Assembly (NCBI GenBank): GCA_902530215.1
Contig: CABZZR010000004.1
Location: forward strand, 1 to 64,000
Source of the DNA: an uncultured Pelagibacteraceae bacterium
GTDB taxonomy: Bacteria; Pseudomonadota; Alphaproteobacteria; Pelagibacterales; Pelagibacteraceae
Direction of reading: 5' to 3'
Length of the DNA stretch: 64,000 nucleotides
Every line of letters begins with the position of its first letter. Position 1 is the first letter of the stretch. A model generated the notes under the pieces. That model was given only the letters and a program-made list of their open reading frames with translations, was not told the DNA's origin and ran no database searches. The position numbers and the translations under genes were made by a program. Below, piece after piece: positions 7,419-17,461 of the stretch.

Positions 7419-8702
7419 ATGTTAAAAAAAATAAAAAAAATTGTTTTAAATATAGATAGTTTTCTCTTCAAAAAATTTGGCTCTGAAAAAAGCACAAAGT
7501 TTTTAGAAAACATGAGGGAAGCGAATTTAATTTTTTCAAGCTTAAATGAGATTGGCAAGGAAACGCAAGTTAGGTATGTGGGTGGCTGTGTTAGAAAATC
7601 TTTACGCGGAGAAGAGATAGATGATATAGATCTGGCGACATCAATTACTCCAGATCAGGTTAAAAAAAAACTTTCTGATAATGGAATTCAAGTAATTGAT
7701 ACAGGTATTTCTCATGGAACCGTTACTGCAATTTTAAATAAAAAAAAATTTGAAATTACAACTTTAAGAAAAGATATCTCTACAGACGGTAGGCACGCTA
7801 ATGTTGAATTTACAAAAAATTGGCAAGAAGATGCATCAAGAAGAGATTTTACAATAAATGCAATTTTTGCTGATATAGAAGGAAGAATTTTAGATCCATT
7901 GAATGGTGTAGAAGATTTGCAAAAAGGTAAAGTCAACTTTATTGGTTCGCCAGATGAAAGAATAAAAGAAGATTATTTGAGAATTTTAAGATATTTTCGA
8001 TTTTATTTACAATACAGTAAATTAGAGCATGATCCAAACATAATCAATTCTATTAAATTAAATATTAATGGATTAAACAGAATTTCTAAAGAAAGAATTT
8101 TTCAAGAATTAATAAAAATATTATCTTTAAAGAATTTGTATAACTTATTTTCAAATAATCTTTCTAATGAAATAATTTTTAATATATTTCCACAATTTAA
8201 ATATTTTGAAAGACTAAACTCAATTAAAAACTCCAAAATAAAAGATCAAAATTTTGATGCAGTTCTAGTATTGGCGTTACTGATGATTGATAAATCTAAT
8301 GATTATGAATATTTTTGTCACAAATATAAAACTTCAAACGATATTAAAAATAGATTGAAAAATATAGCTGATAATTTTGAAAATTTTAGTGATCAAAATT
8401 TCTATTCTCAAAAAAATATAAAAAAATTAATTTATTTTAATAATAAAGATAGTGTAAAAGATTTATTATTGTTTTCAAAATTTTTAGGTATAAAAATAAA
8501 AAATTTAAATTTTGAAGAATTGATTACTTTTGTAAATAATTGTGATGTACCAAAATTTCCTATCTCAGGCGAAGATTTGAAAAAATATGGTTTTACCAGT
8601 GGAAAGATGCTTGGTAAAAAATTAAAAATGCTTGAAGAAACTTGGATTGAAAACAATTTTAAGATTGATCAAAAAAAAATACAAAAATCTTTATTAAACT
8701 AA
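7419..8702 (+). CDS. cca: CCA tRNA nucleotidyltransferase
   Basis: This class II enzyme adds or repairs the 3' CCA of tRNAs. The 427-residue protein has VGGCVRKSL (54-59 for VGGCVR), the metal-binding DIDLAT (D69/D71), and SRRDFTINAI with the nucleotide-recognition region ending near EDYLRILRYFRFYLQY. The ATG at 7419 puts VGGCVR later than usual; an alternative ATG at 7512 would give a shorter N-terminus, so the start is not settled. The gene sits 4 nt behind the encoded CCA of tRNA-Gln, so 3'-end processing of the tRNA would leave a practically leaderless cca mRNA. Its end overlaps convergent greA by 4 bp. Confidence 0.92.
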   Translation: MLKKIKKIVLNIDSFLFKKFGSEKSTKFLENMREANLIFSSLNEIGKETQVRYVGGCVRKSLRGEEIDDIDLATSITPDQVKKKLSDNGIQVIDTGISHGTVTAILNKKKFEITTLRKDISTDGRHANVEFTKNWQEDASRRDFTINAIFADIEGRILDPLNGVEDLQKGKVNFIGSPDERIKEDYLRILRYFRFYLQYSKLEHDPNIINSIKLNINGLNRISKERIFQELIKILSLKNLYNLFSNNLSNEIIFNIFPQFKYFERLNSIKNSKIKDQNFDAVLVLALLMIDKSNDYEYFCHKYKTSNDIKNRLKNIADNFENFSDQNFYSQKNIKKLIYFNNKDSVKDLLLFSKFLGIKIKNLNFEELITFVNNCDVPKFPISGEDLKKYGFTSGKMLGKKLKMLEETWIENNFKIDQKKIQKSLLN

Positions 8703-9175
8703 ATATACTTTACATCAGATATTTCAAAACTTCTTTGCCCAGCAGGCGTTTGCACTTCAACAATATCTTTTTTATTTTTTCCAATCAGGGCCTTTCCAAT
8801 AGGAGATTTAAAGTAAATATAATTTTTTTTTATGTCAGCTTCATCTTTTCCAACAATCTTGTAAGTTTTTTTTTGATTATTTTCTAAATCAAATAAAAAG
8901 ACTGTTGATCCAAACACAACAATATCTTTTTTCTCTAACTTGGTAATATCAATCACGTTAGCTCTTGCGATTATATCATTTATTGCAACTATTCTTCCTT
9001 CAATTTTTGCTTGCTCTTCTTTTGCAGCGTGGTATTCAGCATTTTCTTTTAAATCACCATGGGCTCTTGCCTCTGCTATAGCCGCAATAACTTTGGGTCT
9101 TTTTATTTTTTTGCATTCATCAAGTTCGTTTTTCAATTTCTCTAAGCCAGTAACTGTTATAGGTTCTTTTTCCAT
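8699..9175 (-). CDS. greA: Transcription elongation factor GreA
   Basis: GreA enters the RNA polymerase secondary channel and stimulates cleavage of backtracked transcripts. The 158-residue length is standard. The N-terminal coiled coil holds the acidic tip HGDLKENAEYHAAKEEQ, followed by a C-terminal FKBP-like domain (VFGSTVFLFDLE...SPIGKALIGKNKKDIVEV). It is the distal gene of a minus-strand trmL-hemF-greA run, 4 bp after hemF, and overlaps the end of cca on the other strand. Confidence 0.96.
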   Translation of the reverse strand: MEKEPITVTGLEKLKNELDECKKIKRPKVIAAIAEARAHGDLKENAEYHAAKEEQAKIEGRIVAINDIIARANVIDITKLEKKDIVVFGSTVFLFDLENNQKKTYKIVGKDEADIKKNYIYFKSPIGKALIGKNKKDIVEVQTPAGQRSFEISDVKYI

Positions 9176-9179
9176 TTTA

Positions 9180-10037
9180 TTAGCTCCATTTTACCGATGG
9201 AGGCAAAGACATAAGTATCGCTTCTGTATTTCCTCCTGTACTTAATCCAAATTTTGTTCCTCTATCATATATTAAATTAAATTCAGCATATCTACCTCTT
9301 TTAAAAAGTTGAATATTTTTTTGTTTTTTATTCCATTTTTTTAACATTTTTTTTCTTATAATCGAAGTAACACAATCTAAAAAACAAAGTCCAACATCGA
9401 TTACAAAATTAAAATCCTTTTGCCAATTATTTTTTTTATAATCAAAAAAAATTCCACCCGCACCTCTCGTTTCATTTCTATGTTTTAAAAAAAAATAATT
9501 ATCACATAGTTTTTTATATTTAGGATAATAGGATTTGTTATGCTTATTGCACATTCTTTTAATTTTGTTATGAAAGAATTTTTCTTCTACTTTATCTTTT
9601 AAGCAAGGGGTCATGTCCATACCTCCACCAAACCAATTTTTTGAAGTTGATATAAATCGAGTATTAAAATGAAATGCGGGAATATGAGGATTTTTCATAT
9701 GCATTACTATCGATATTCCAGATGCCCAGTAATTTGAATTTTTTTTAGTCCCAGGTATTTGCGACTTAAATTTTTTGTCAAATTTACCAGATACTTCTGA
9801 AAAATTTACTCCAACTTTTTCAAATAAGTTGCCATTTCTTAATATTCTAAATTTGCCGCCACCTTCATTTTTAAAGAGTGATTTTTTCCATTCTTTTATT
9901 TCAAAGTATTTATATTTTTTATTTTTTTTCTTATTGTATTCATTTTCTATTTTTTCAATTTCTAAATAAATTACATCACTAAGTAGTGCAAACCAATTAC
10001 TTGCTAATTTTTTTTTAATAATTGTATTATGAGACAT
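9180..10037 (-). CDS. hemF: Oxygen-dependent coproporphyrinogen III oxidase
   Basis: HemF decarboxylates coproporphyrinogen III to protoporphyrinogen IX using O2, a late step of heme synthesis that supports the cytochromes encoded next door (petABC). The 285-residue protein contains the family segments HMKNPHIPAFHFNTRF, WFGGGMDMTPCL, RGAGGIFFDY and YDRGTKFGLSTGGNTEAIL, with the conserved histidines and the R-G-A-G-G-I-F-F-D signature. It overlaps the end of trmL by 11 bp, which suggests translational coupling. The oxygen-dependent form implies an aerobic lifestyle. Confidence 0.96.
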   Translation of the reverse strand: MSHNTIIKKKLASNWFALLSDVIYLEIEKIENEYNKKKNKKYKYFEIKEWKKSLFKNEGGGKFRILRNGNLFEKVGVNFSEVSGKFDKKFKSQIPGTKKNSNYWASGISIVMHMKNPHIPAFHFNTRFISTSKNWFGGGMDMTPCLKDKVEEKFFHNKIKRMCNKHNKSYYPKYKKLCDNYFFLKHRNETRGAGGIFFDYKKNNWQKDFNFVIDVGLCFLDCVTSIIRKKMLKKWNKKQKNIQLFKRGRYAEFNLIYDRGTKFGLSTGGNTEAILMSLPPSVKWS

Positions 10038-10488
10038 ATTTAAAGAACGAATTTTGCCTTAAAGCTTCTGCTAAAACTATTGCAGCTACCGTTGAAATAT
10101 TAAGAGATCTAGCATTTTTATTTAACGGTACTTTTAAACTTTTTGAAACTGTTTCATGAACAGCTTTAGGTACACCAGAACTTTCTCTTCCGAGAAGAAT
10201 TGTATCATTAGGTTTAAAATTAAATTCATGGTAAATTATTTTACTTTTTGTTGTCATTAATATTACTCTAGAATTTTTTTTATTTTTAATAAAATTATCA
10301 AAACTTTCATATCTAGATATTTTTTTTGTATCTAAATAATCCATTGCTACTCTTTTTATCCTCTTATCCTCAAGTTGAAATCCACATGGCTCTATTATTT
10401 CAAGATTTGTATTTAAACAAGAACATAATCGTATAATAGCAGCAGTATTTTGGGGAATTTCAGGTTGATATAATGCTATATTAAACAT
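10027..10488 (-). CDS. trmL: tRNA (cytidine/uridine-34-2'-O)-methyltransferase TrmL
   Basis: TrmL is a small SPOUT methyltransferase that 2'-O-methylates the wobble nucleotide of leucine tRNAs. I choose the ATG at 10488, giving about 153 residues starting MFNIALYQPEIPQNTAAI, which matches the family start exactly; the open frame extends upstream to 10572 without family similarity. The knot-forming motifs ILLGRESSGVPK and RSLNISTVAAIVLAEALRQ form the SAM pocket. It heads the hemF-greA run and is divergent from petA. Confidence 0.9.
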   Translation of the reverse strand: MFNIALYQPEIPQNTAAIIRLCSCLNTNLEIIEPCGFQLEDKRIKRVAMDYLDTKKISRYESFDNFIKNKKNSRVILMTTKSKIIYHEFNFKPNDTILLGRESSGVPKAVHETVSKSLKVPLNKNARSLNISTVAAIVLAEALRQNSFFKYVS

Positions 10489-10562
10489 TTTTGATGCATA
10501 ATTTTTGTTCTGTGTCATTCTGACCCTAGCAAATTTGTTTAAATTATAATTAATAATTAATA

Positions 10563-10568
10563 TATAAT
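10563..10568 (+). promoter_or_regulatory. Candidate -10 element of the petABC promoter
   Basis: A perfect TATAAT lies 18 bp before the petA ATG, which would place the start near 10575. No convincing -35 is found at 16-18 bp, so either an activator is used or the match is chance in AT-rich DNA. Confidence 0.3.
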
Positions 10569-10586
10569 ACATAAAAGCTTGTACTT

Positions 10587-11099
10587 ATGACTAAAAAAAT
10601 TCACACTAAAAGAAGAGATTTCTTATTTACAGCTACTTACACAATTGGCGCAGTAGGTGTGGGAGCCACTATTTGGCCTCTTATTGATCAAATGAATCCC
10701 GACTCTTCTGTAAAAGCACTTGCAACAACAGAAGTTGATGTTAGCAATATAGAGCCCGGTACAAGCATAACTGTATTGTGGAGAGGCAAACCAATTTTTA
10801 TAAGAAGAAGAACACAAGAAGAAATCAAGGAGGCTTCCGAAGTAGATTTAAAAGATTTGAAACATCCTGAAAAAGATTCTGATAGAGCAAAAAATCCTGA
10901 ATGGCTTGTAATGGTAGGTGTTTGTACACACTTGGGTTGCGTTCCACTTGGTGAAAAAGGAGAATACAAAGGATGGTTTTGTCCATGTCATGGTTCCCAT
11001 TATGATACTTCTGGAAGAATTAGAAAAGGACCAGCCCCAATTAATTTAGAAATTCCTAAATACGAATTTGTCGATAACAATACAATCAAAATAGGTTAA
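10587..11099 (+). CDS. petA: Ubiquinol-cytochrome c reductase, Rieske iron-sulfur subunit
   Basis: This subunit passes one electron from ubiquinol to cytochrome c1 in the bc1 complex. It is 170 residues with a twin-arginine start ([12 protein letters not shown]) and a single membrane anchor (about 14-32). The cluster-binding boxes are C113-T-H115-L-G-C118 and C132-P-C134-H135-G-S, both intact. It is the first gene of petABC, with 7 bp to petB. A divergent heme-synthesis gene set lies just upstream. Confidence 0.97.
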   Translation: MTKKIHTKRRDFLFTATYTIGAVGVGATIWPLIDQMNPDSSVKALATTEVDVSNIEPGTSITVLWRGKPIFIRRRTQEEIKEASEVDLKDLKHPEKDSDRAKNPEWLVMVGVCTHLGCVPLGEKGEYKGWFCPCHGSHYDTSGRIRKGPAPINLEIPKYEFVDNNTIKIG

Positions 11100-11106
11100 A
11101 AATTAT

Positions 11107-12393
11107 ATGAGCGAAACAAAATATATTCCTAAATCTAAATTTGGCAAATGGTTTGATAGTCGTCTTCCTCTTTTAACTCTTTCTCACCATTTAACTTCTT
11201 ATCCCACTCCCAAAAATTTAAATTATTGGTGGACTTTTGGTGGAATATTAACATTTTGTTTAATGACTCAAATAGTAACAGGAATAATTCTTGCCATGCA
11301 CTATGTGGCCCATACAGATCATGCTTTTGAAAGTATAGAACATATAATGAGAGACATAAATTATGGTTGGTTGATAAGGTATGTTCATTCTAACGGAGCA
11401 TCTATGTTTTTCTTGGCAGTTTATATTCATATTTTTAGAGGTTTATATTTTGGATCTTATAAAGCTCCTAGAGAGATGATTTGGATAACAGGATTAATTA
11501 TTTACTTACTAATGATGGCGACAGCATTTATGGGGTATGTGTTACCCTGGGGTCAAATGAGTTTTTGGGGAGCTACAGTAATTACAAATTTGTTTAGTGC
11601 GATCCCACTTATTGGAGAAAGTATTACAGGTTGGTTGTGGGGAGGATTTTCAGTTGATAACCCAACTTTAAATAGATTTTATAGTCTTCATTACTTATTG
11701 CCTTTTTTAATATTCGGTCTTGTAGTTTTACACATATGGTCTTTACACATTCCTGGTAATAATAATCCTGTGGGTATAGATGTTAAAAAGAATAGCAATG
11801 AAACTATGCCTTTTCATCCTTACATGGTTATGAAAGATTTGGTTGCTTTACTTACATTTATATTAATCTTTTTTGGTTTTGTTTTTTTTCTACCAAACGT
11901 ATTAGGCCATCCTGATAATTATATTCCAGCTGATCCACTTGTAACACCTGCCCACATAGTTCCAGAATGGTATCTATTACCTTTTTATGCAATTTTAAGA
12001 GCTATACCTAGTAAATTGGGCGGAGTAATTTTTATGTTTGCGTCAATTTTTATATTAATGGCCTTGCCTTGGCTAGACAGTTCAAAAGTTCGATCATCAA
12101 GTTTTAGACCAATTTATAGAAAATTTTTCTGGGTATTAGTCTTTGTTGTAATCTTATTAGGTTATCTTGGAGCAAAACCACCCGAGGGAATATATTTAAT
12201 TTTGGCAAGAATAGGTACAGCTTATTATTTTATTCATTTTTTAGTTTTGTTGCCATTGCTTGGAAGATACGAGAAAACAGATCCATTACCAATGAGCATT
12301 GCAGACCCAGTCTTACATAAGCCAGGAATAGTAGACAAATTTAAAGAAATGGCCGGAAGTTACGAAGGAGAAAATGTTGGTACTTTTAAATAA
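11107..12393 (+). CDS. petB: Cytochrome b of the bc1 complex
   Basis: The 428-residue polytopic protein binds hemes bL and bH and forms the quinol-oxidation and quinone-reduction sites. Visible landmarks are the two heme-ligand helices ([12 protein letters not shown] and [43 protein letters not shown]), the ef-loop motif [14 protein letters not shown] (the PEWY quinol-site signature) and about eight hydrophobic helices. Its 3' end overlaps petC by 20 bp, which suggests coupled translation of the two heme proteins. Confidence 0.97.
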   Translation: MSETKYIPKSKFGKWFDSRLPLLTLSHHLTSYPTPKNLNYWWTFGGILTFCLMTQIVTGIILAMHYVAHTDHAFESIEHIMRDINYGWLIRYVHSNGASMFFLAVYIHIFRGLYFGSYKAPREMIWITGLIIYLLMMATAFMGYVLPWGQMSFWGATVITNLFSAIPLIGESITGWLWGGFSVDNPTLNRFYSLHYLLPFLIFGLVVLHIWSLHIPGNNNPVGIDVKKNSNETMPFHPYMVMKDLVALLTFILIFFGFVFFLPNVLGHPDNYIPADPLVTPAHIVPEWYLLPFYAILRAIPSKLGGVIFMFASIFILMALPWLDSSKVRSSSFRPIYRKFFWVLVFVVILLGYLGAKPPEGIYLILARIGTAYYFIHFLVLLPLLGRYEKTDPLPMSIADPVLHKPGIVDKFKEMAGSYEGENVGTFK

Positions 12394-13246
12394 TTTCATT
12401 AAAAAAATAGTAATTTTAATATTTTTAGTTGGATTTAACGGTTCTTCTTTAGCAGAAGAAAGTAAAATTGAATTTATTTCTACTGATTGGACATTTAAAG
12501 GAGTTTTTGGAACTTTTGATAGAGCTTCATTGCAAAGAGGTTATCAAGTTTATCAAGAAGTTTGTTCAGGATGTCATTCGATGCAACATCTAAGTTATCG
12601 AAATTTATATGAAAAAGGAGGACCCGAGTTTTCAGAAAAAGAGGCAAAAGCAATAGCAGCACAATTTGAGGTTACAGATGGTCCAAATAGTGAAGGGGAA
12701 ATGTTCCAAAGACCAGCAAGATTATCAGATAAATTTGTTAAACCATTTCCAAATGTAAAAGCTGCGGCAGCTGCAAATGACGGGGCTTATCCTCCAGATA
12801 TGTCAGTTCTTGCAAAAGCAAGAAAAGGAGGAGCAGACTACATTTATTCACTTTTATTAGGATACGAGGACCCACCTAGTGATATTCAATTAGATGATGG
12901 CGTTTACTATAACAAATTTATGTCAGGAAATAAGATTAAAATGGCTCAACCTCTATTAGATGGCGCAGTAGAGTACGCTGATGGAACACAAGCAACAGAA
13001 AAACAAATGGCAAAAGATGTCACTACTTTTTTAGTGTGGGCCGCAGAACCTCACCTGGAGGCAAGACATAAAATGGGATTTAAAGTATTTCTATTTTTAA
13101 TTATTCTTTTAACTTTAGTTTATTTAAGTAAACAAAAAGTATGGTCAAGATTTGGTTCAAAAAATTTGGAAGAAGAAGAAACTTTTGATAAAATTGAAAA
13201 AGCAGTAACAGAATATGAAGGCGAAGATCCTAAGACTTTTAAATAA
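12374..13246 (+). CDS. petC: Cytochrome c1 of the bc1 complex
   Basis: Cytochrome c1 accepts electrons from the Rieske protein and passes them to a soluble or membrane-bound cytochrome c. The 290-residue protein has a signal peptide ([18 protein letters not shown]), the heme attachment motif CSGCH (64-68), a likely axial methionine region ([13 protein letters not shown]) and a C-terminal membrane anchor ([13 protein letters not shown]). The ATG at 12374 lies inside petB. A convergent ychF ends 1 bp beyond its stop, leaving no room for a conventional terminator. Confidence 0.96.
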   Translation: MLVLLNNFIKKIVILIFLVGFNGSSLAEESKIEFISTDWTFKGVFGTFDRASLQRGYQVYQEVCSGCHSMQHLSYRNLYEKGGPEFSEKEAKAIAAQFEVTDGPNSEGEMFQRPARLSDKFVKPFPNVKAAAAANDGAYPPDMSVLAKARKGGADYIYSLLLGYEDPPSDIQLDDGVYYNKFMSGNKIKMAQPLLDGAVEYADGTQATEKQMAKDVTTFLVWAAEPHLEARHKMGFKVFLFLIILLTLVYLSKQKVWSRFGSKNLEEEETFDKIEKAVTEYEGEDPKTFK

Positions 13247-13247
13247 T

Positions 13248-14321
13248 TTAACTGCCAACTCTAAAGAGCATTATATCACCATCATTAACCAAATAGTCTT
13301 TGCCCTCAAGTCTTAATTTTCCTGCGTTTTTACACTCATTAAAACCCTTATATTGTATAAAATCTTTATGAGATACTGTTTCTGCCCTTATAAATTTTTT
13401 TTTAAAATCAGTATGAATAACACCAGCTGCATCTTGTGCTTTAGAATTTTTTTTTATAGTCCACGCTCTAGTCTCCTTTGGTCCTGATGTAAAGAATGTG
13501 CTAAGCCCTAGTGTTGCGTAACCAGCTTTTATCAAGTTATCAAGTCCAGTATTTTTTAAGCCTGCCTCAAGCATAAAATCTTTTCTATCCCCTGGTTTTA
13601 AATTCATTATTTGATCCTCGATATCTGCACAAACTATAACTATATTTTCATCATTAAATCTTTCTTCACATATTTTTGAATACTTGTTTCCTAAAGGAAG
13701 ACTTTTTTCGTCTACATTACAGACTATTATTTTGGGTTTAAGCGATAAAAGTCCTGATTTTTTAAGTAGTTTTTCATCTAAATCTTTAGAATATGTAGAC
13801 AATTTTTCACCCATATTGATAATTTTTAAACATTCTTCTAAAAAAACCAACTCTTCTTTTGTTAAGATTTTTTTTTTATTTTTTTCTAATCTTTTTTGTA
13901 AAGATTCAAGATCAGCTAAAGAAATTTCGGTTTCTATAATTTCTATATCCCTTATTGGATCTACTGTACTGTTTACATTTTGTATTTTTTCAGAGTCAAA
14001 ACAACGGGTTAAATGAACTATGGCATCAACTTCTCTTATGTGTGAAAGAAATTTATTACCCAAACCCTCTCCTTTTGATGCACCCTTTACTAAACCAGCT
14101 ATATCTACAAATGTTATAGTAGCATTTATTTTTTTAATAGATTTTGATATCTCATTTATTTTATCTAATCTTTCGTCAGGAACTTCTACTATTCCTACAT
14201 TTGGCTCAATTGTACAAAAAGGAAAATTTTCTGCCTGCGCTTTTTTTGATGCAGTTAGAGCGTTAAACAAAGTTGATTTGCCAACATTGGGCAATCCAAC
14301 TATTCCGCACTTTAGACTCAT
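13248..14321 (-). CDS. ychF: YchF/OLA1-family P-loop ATPase
   Basis: YchF is an Obg-like ATPase that binds ribosomes and is linked to stress and redox responses. The 357-residue protein starts [23 protein letters not shown] (Walker A), has the switch segment [22 protein letters not shown], and ends in a TGS domain ([25 protein letters not shown]). Family members prefer ATP because the usual NKxD is altered; here the corresponding segment is CNVDEKSL. It overlaps pth by 4 bp, the common pth-ychF pairing. Confidence 0.96.
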   Translation of the reverse strand: MSLKCGIVGLPNVGKSTLFNALTASKKAQAENFPFCTIEPNVGIVEVPDERLDKINEISKSIKKINATITFVDIAGLVKGASKGEGLGNKFLSHIREVDAIVHLTRCFDSEKIQNVNSTVDPIRDIEIIETEISLADLESLQKRLEKNKKKILTKEELVFLEECLKIINMGEKLSTYSKDLDEKLLKKSGLLSLKPKIIVCNVDEKSLPLGNKYSKICEERFNDENIVIVCADIEDQIMNLKPGDRKDFMLEAGLKNTGLDNLIKAGYATLGLSTFFTSGPKETRAWTIKKNSKAQDAAGVIHTDFKKKFIRAETVSHKDFIQYKGFNECKNAGKLRLEGKDYLVNDGDIMLFRVGS

Positions 14322-14887
14322 TTAATATTTGATTGGTTTACTTGATTAGAAAATTTATCAAAATCTTTTAATAGAAGCATGGGTATTGATGAAATTATGG
14401 AATCTGTAATTTTTTTAATTATAGCTTCTTCTTCTGAATTAAAATCTTCTAAGACATGGTTATTGACCATTGATTTTTTATCTGGATGACTTATTCCAAT
14501 TCTAACTCTGGAATATTGATTTCCTATGTGTTTATCTAAAGACTCTATACCATTATGTCCCGCACTACTTCCTCCAAATTTTGTTCTTATTTTTCCTAAT
14601 TCGATATCCATGTCATCGTGAAAAACAAATGTGTTAGAAGCGTCTATTTTAAAATATTCAATTAGCTCTCTTATGCAAACACCAGAATTATTCATAAAAG
14701 TTAAGGGTTTAATTGCAAAAACTTTTACTTCGTCAATTTTACCTGTTGTTAATAGACCTTTAAATTTTGGTTTTTGTTTTGAAAGTCCAAAATGTTTATT
14801 TAGCGAGTCTATTACTTTAAAACCGATATTATGTCGATTATTTTGGTGATTGGGGCTCGGATTTCCTAGGCCAACAAAAAGTATCAT
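14318..14887 (-). CDS. pth: Peptidyl-tRNA hydrolase
   Basis: Pth releases tRNA from peptidyl-tRNAs dropped by the ribosome. The 189-residue protein has the diagnostic N-terminus [19 protein letters not shown] (catalytic His in NRHNIG), [10 protein letters not shown], and [14 protein letters not shown] with the second active-site aspartate, followed by [13 protein letters not shown]. It sits between rplY (27 bp upstream) and ychF (4-bp overlap), the widespread prs-rplY-pth-ychF translation-maintenance cluster. Confidence 0.96.
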   Translation of the reverse strand: MILFVGLGNPSPNHQNNRHNIGFKVIDSLNKHFGLSKQKPKFKGLLTTGKIDEVKVFAIKPLTFMNNSGVCIRELIEYFKIDASNTFVFHDDMDIELGKIRTKFGGSSAGHNGIESLDKHIGNQYSRVRIGISHPDKKSMVNNHVLEDFNSEEEAIIKKITDSIISSIPMLLLKDFDKFSNQVNQSNIK

Positions 14888-14914
14888 ATTTGTTAATTCA
14901 CTATTAATTAATTT

Positions 14915-15664
14915 TTATTTAGTTTTTTTTTTGTCTTTGTCTGTAGATTTTTCCTTATCAGAGGATTTTTCTTTATCTGGGGATTTTTCATCAGACGCTT
15001 TTTTCTCATCAGTAGTTTTTGCAGCTTCTTCTCCTTCAGCAGGTTTTTCGCCTTCCTCAGTCGTAGCCGCCTCTTCCCCTTCAGCAGGTTTTTCAGGTTC
15101 CACAACAATTGTAGGAGCTGCAACAGTAGCTATAGTAAAATCTCTATCCAGTATGATTGGTGACACATTTTCAGGAAGTTTAACAGAAGATATTTTTAAA
15201 CTTGCTCCTATTTCTTTTCCATCTAAGTCTAAAATTATTTCTTTAGGTATATTATCTGATGGGCATCTTAACTCAACTTTACGCCTAACTATATTTAAAA
15301 CTCCACCTTTTTTTAAACCTGGAGATTTTTCATTGTTGATAAATTTAACTGGAATTTCCAAAATTAATTTTTTGCCCTTTACTATTCTCATAAAATCAAT
15401 ATGAATTGGTTCATTTGAAATAGGATCAAAAGCGATTTCTCTTGGAAGGACTTTTTCCTCATTTCCATCAATATTCAAATTAATTACATCAGCTAAAAAA
15501 TTTTCGTTTTTATAAATTTTTTCTATATTTGTTTTTTTTAAACTAATTTTTAAATTTTCTTTGGCACCGCCATACACTATTGCTGGAATTATGCCGCCTT
15601 CTCTTAGTTTGTTTATTTGGCCAGAGGAAATTGTATTTCTAATTGTTGCTTTTAAAATGTTCAT
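14915..15664 (-). CDS. rplY: Ribosomal protein bL25 (Ctc form) with a long charged tail
   Basis: bL25 binds 5S rRNA in the large subunit. The 249-residue protein has the L25 domain (about 1-90, start MNILKATIRN) and the C-terminal TL5/Ctc domain (about 95-185, HIDFMRIVKGKKLILEIPV). The last ~60 residues are low complexity: two EKPAEGEEAA repeats, then Asp/Lys/Ser-rich DKEKS units ending KKKTK. The tail is probably disordered, and the repeats are visible in the DNA around 15020-15100. The frame antisense to the tail is also open but reads as a serine-rich shadow. Confidence 0.92.
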   Translation of the reverse strand: MNILKATIRNTISSGQINKLREGGIIPAIVYGGAKENLKISLKKTNIEKIYKNENFLADVINLNIDGNEEKVLPREIAFDPISNEPIHIDFMRIVKGKKLILEIPVKFINNEKSPGLKKGGVLNIVRRKVELRCPSDNIPKEIILDLDGKEIGASLKISSVKLPENVSPIILDRDFTIATVAAPTIVVEPEKPAEGEEAATTEEGEKPAEGEEAAKTTDEKKASDEKSPDKEKSSDKEKSTDKDKKKTK

Positions 15665-15710
15665 AAAAAGTCAGTCTTTATAATACGTCCTGAAAAAAAA
15701 ACAAGTAAAA

Positions 15711-16643
15711 TTATTTAAACAGACTTGAAACCGACGTAGAATTGGAAATTCTTTTCATGGCTTCAGCTAGCATTGATGCAATAGATATAACCTGAATTTT
15801 GTTGCTTTTTTTTATTTTGTTCGAATTGTCTATAGAGTCAGTAATAAAAAGTTTACTTACTTGAGATTTTTTAATTTTCTCTACAGCGTCCCCACTTAGA
15901 ACTGCATGAGTTATATAAACATAAACATCTTTAGCTCCTTTTTCTTTTAAAGCTTTAGCTGCATTTACTATAGTGCCACCTGAGTCTATGATGTCATCAA
16001 CTATTATACAGGTTTTGTTCTTAACATAGCCAACAATGTTCATTACTTCTGATTTTCCTTGAGCAGGTCTTCTTTTGTCTACAATGGCTATGCCAGCGTT
16101 AATTCTTCTTCCAAGGGCTCTTGCTCTTTCAGCTCCACCTACATCCGGCGAAACACAAACCAAATTATTTTTTTTTATATTTTTTTTAATATGTCTAGCA
16201 AATATTGGAGTAGCAAATAAATTGTCTACCGGGATATCAAAAAAGCCTTGTATTTGACCTGCATGTAAATCAAGAGTTAATATTCTATTAGCACCAGCGT
16301 TTGTTATTAAATTTGAAACTAATTTTGCTGAAATTGCTGTTCTTGGCACAACCTTTCTATCTTGTCTGGCGTAACCAAAATATGGAATTACGGCTGTAAT
16401 ATTTTTTGCCGAAGATCTTCTTAACGCATCAATACAAATTAATAGTTCCATTAAATTATCATTTGCAGGGTTAGAGGATGACTGGACGACAAAAATAGTA
16501 TTTCCTCTAATGTTTTCATTAATTTCTACGTAAATTTCACCGTCATTAAATCTTCTGATGTTGGTATTCACTAATTTTAGGTTGAGCTTTTTAGCAATGT
16601 CTTTACTAAGTTTAATATTACTTGTGCCAGAAAGGACTTTCAT
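15711..16643 (-). CDS. prs: Ribose-phosphate pyrophosphokinase
   Basis: Prs makes PRPP for purine, pyrimidine, histidine and NAD synthesis. The 310-residue, full-length class I enzyme has [10 protein letters not shown], the catalytic loop segment [38 protein letters not shown], and the PRPP-binding signature [18 protein letters not shown]. It precedes rplY-pth-ychF on the same strand, a common operon order. Confidence 0.97.
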   Translation of the reverse strand: MKVLSGTSNIKLSKDIAKKLNLKLVNTNIRRFNDGEIYVEINENIRGNTIFVVQSSSNPANDNLMELLICIDALRRSSAKNITAVIPYFGYARQDRKVVPRTAISAKLVSNLITNAGANRILTLDLHAGQIQGFFDIPVDNLFATPIFARHIKKNIKKNNLVCVSPDVGGAERARALGRRINAGIAIVDKRRPAQGKSEVMNIVGYVKNKTCIIVDDIIDSGGTIVNAAKALKEKGAKDVYVYITHAVLSGDAVEKIKKSQVSKLFITDSIDNSNKIKKSNKIQVISIASMLAEAMKRISNSTSVSSLFK

Positions 16644-16699
16644 ATGATAAATTACTTATACATTTTTAATTGTAATTTTCAAATAAATTAAACAAAAAA

Positions 16700-17461
16700 T
16701 TAAGTCATTAATATGACGGAAATGCATCTTCCATAATCTTTTTCTTTATTTTTTAAAGATCTTCTAAAACTGAAAAAATTTTTTTCCTCAGAAAATGTAT
16801 CATTTTCTATATTATCTATATTTTTTATTTTAAGACTTTTGAGATCTTTGTTAATAAATTTTCTTAGATCGAAAAGATATTTATGTTTACTTAAAAAAGT
16901 AAAGCAGTCACTGCTTGCTTCATTTTTGTCCATAAATTTTTGATAAAAATCGACACCTACCTCATAACTTTTTTTACCAATACATGGTCCAACAACAACA
17001 TTTAAATTGTCATTCTTTGAATCTAAAGTATTAAATTTTTTTACAATGTTTTTTACTATTCCTTTTAAAGCACCTTTCCATCCCGCATGAGCACAACCTA
17101 TTGTTTTGATTTTGGGATTATAAAATAAAATTGGAACGCAATCTGCTGTAAGCACAGAAATTCCAACTTTTTTAATATTAGTTACGATTCCATCACCTTT
17201 CAATTTATTTTCAATTGTTTTTTTATTATCAAAATGAACAACATGGTTGCTATGTATTTGATTAAGAGTTAATAAAAATTTTTTCTCACATCCAATTTTT
17301 TTGCTTACAATTTCTAAATTTTTCAACACATTTTTTTTTTCATCCCGTGAACCAAGTCCACAATTTAAGCTTTCATAGATACCTTTTGAAACTCCATTTT
17401 TTCTTGTAAAAAAACAATGGTTTATTTCAGGAAATTTTCTTAACAATTTTGAATAAAACAT
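16700..17461 (-). CDS. pgeF: PgeF/YfiH laccase-domain protein (peptidoglycan editing or purine phosphorylase)
   Basis: The 253-residue protein belongs to the DUF152/multicopper-polyphenol-oxidase family: LTLNQIHSNHV, LTADCVPILFYNP, GCAHAGWKGAL and GPCIGKKSYEVG contain the conserved zinc-binding His/Cys set. Members have been described as purine nucleoside phosphorylases, adenosine deaminases and editors of misincorporated peptidoglycan residues. The last role would fit the nearby envelope gene lgt, but the substrate is not decided by sequence. It shares one base with the MidA-type methyltransferase gene (TAATG). Confidence 0.88.
   Translation of the reverse strand: MFYSKLLRKFPEINHCFFTRKNGVSKGIYESLNCGLGSRDEKKNVLKNLEIVSKKIGCEKKFLLTLNQIHSNHVVHFDNKKTIENKLKGDGIVTNIKKVGISVLTADCVPILFYNPKIKTIGCAHAGWKGALKGIVKNIVKKFNTLDSKNDNLNVVVGPCIGKKSYEVGVDFYQKFMDKNEASSDCFTFLSKHKYLFDLRKFINKDLKSLKIKNIDNIENDTFSEEKNFFSFRRSLKNKEKDYGRCISVILMT

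Noticed and set aside
10539-10553. TTAA-N7-TTAA (CtrA-like) box in the trmL-petA gap
   Set aside because: The gap is nearly pure A/T here with several overlapping TTAA words, there is no following C and no GANTC nearby; expected by chance.
14850-15404. 184-codon serine-rich frame on the plus strand
   Set aside because: Antisense shadow of the repetitive bL25 tail and Ctc domain; composition is the complement of Lys/Glu/Asp codons.
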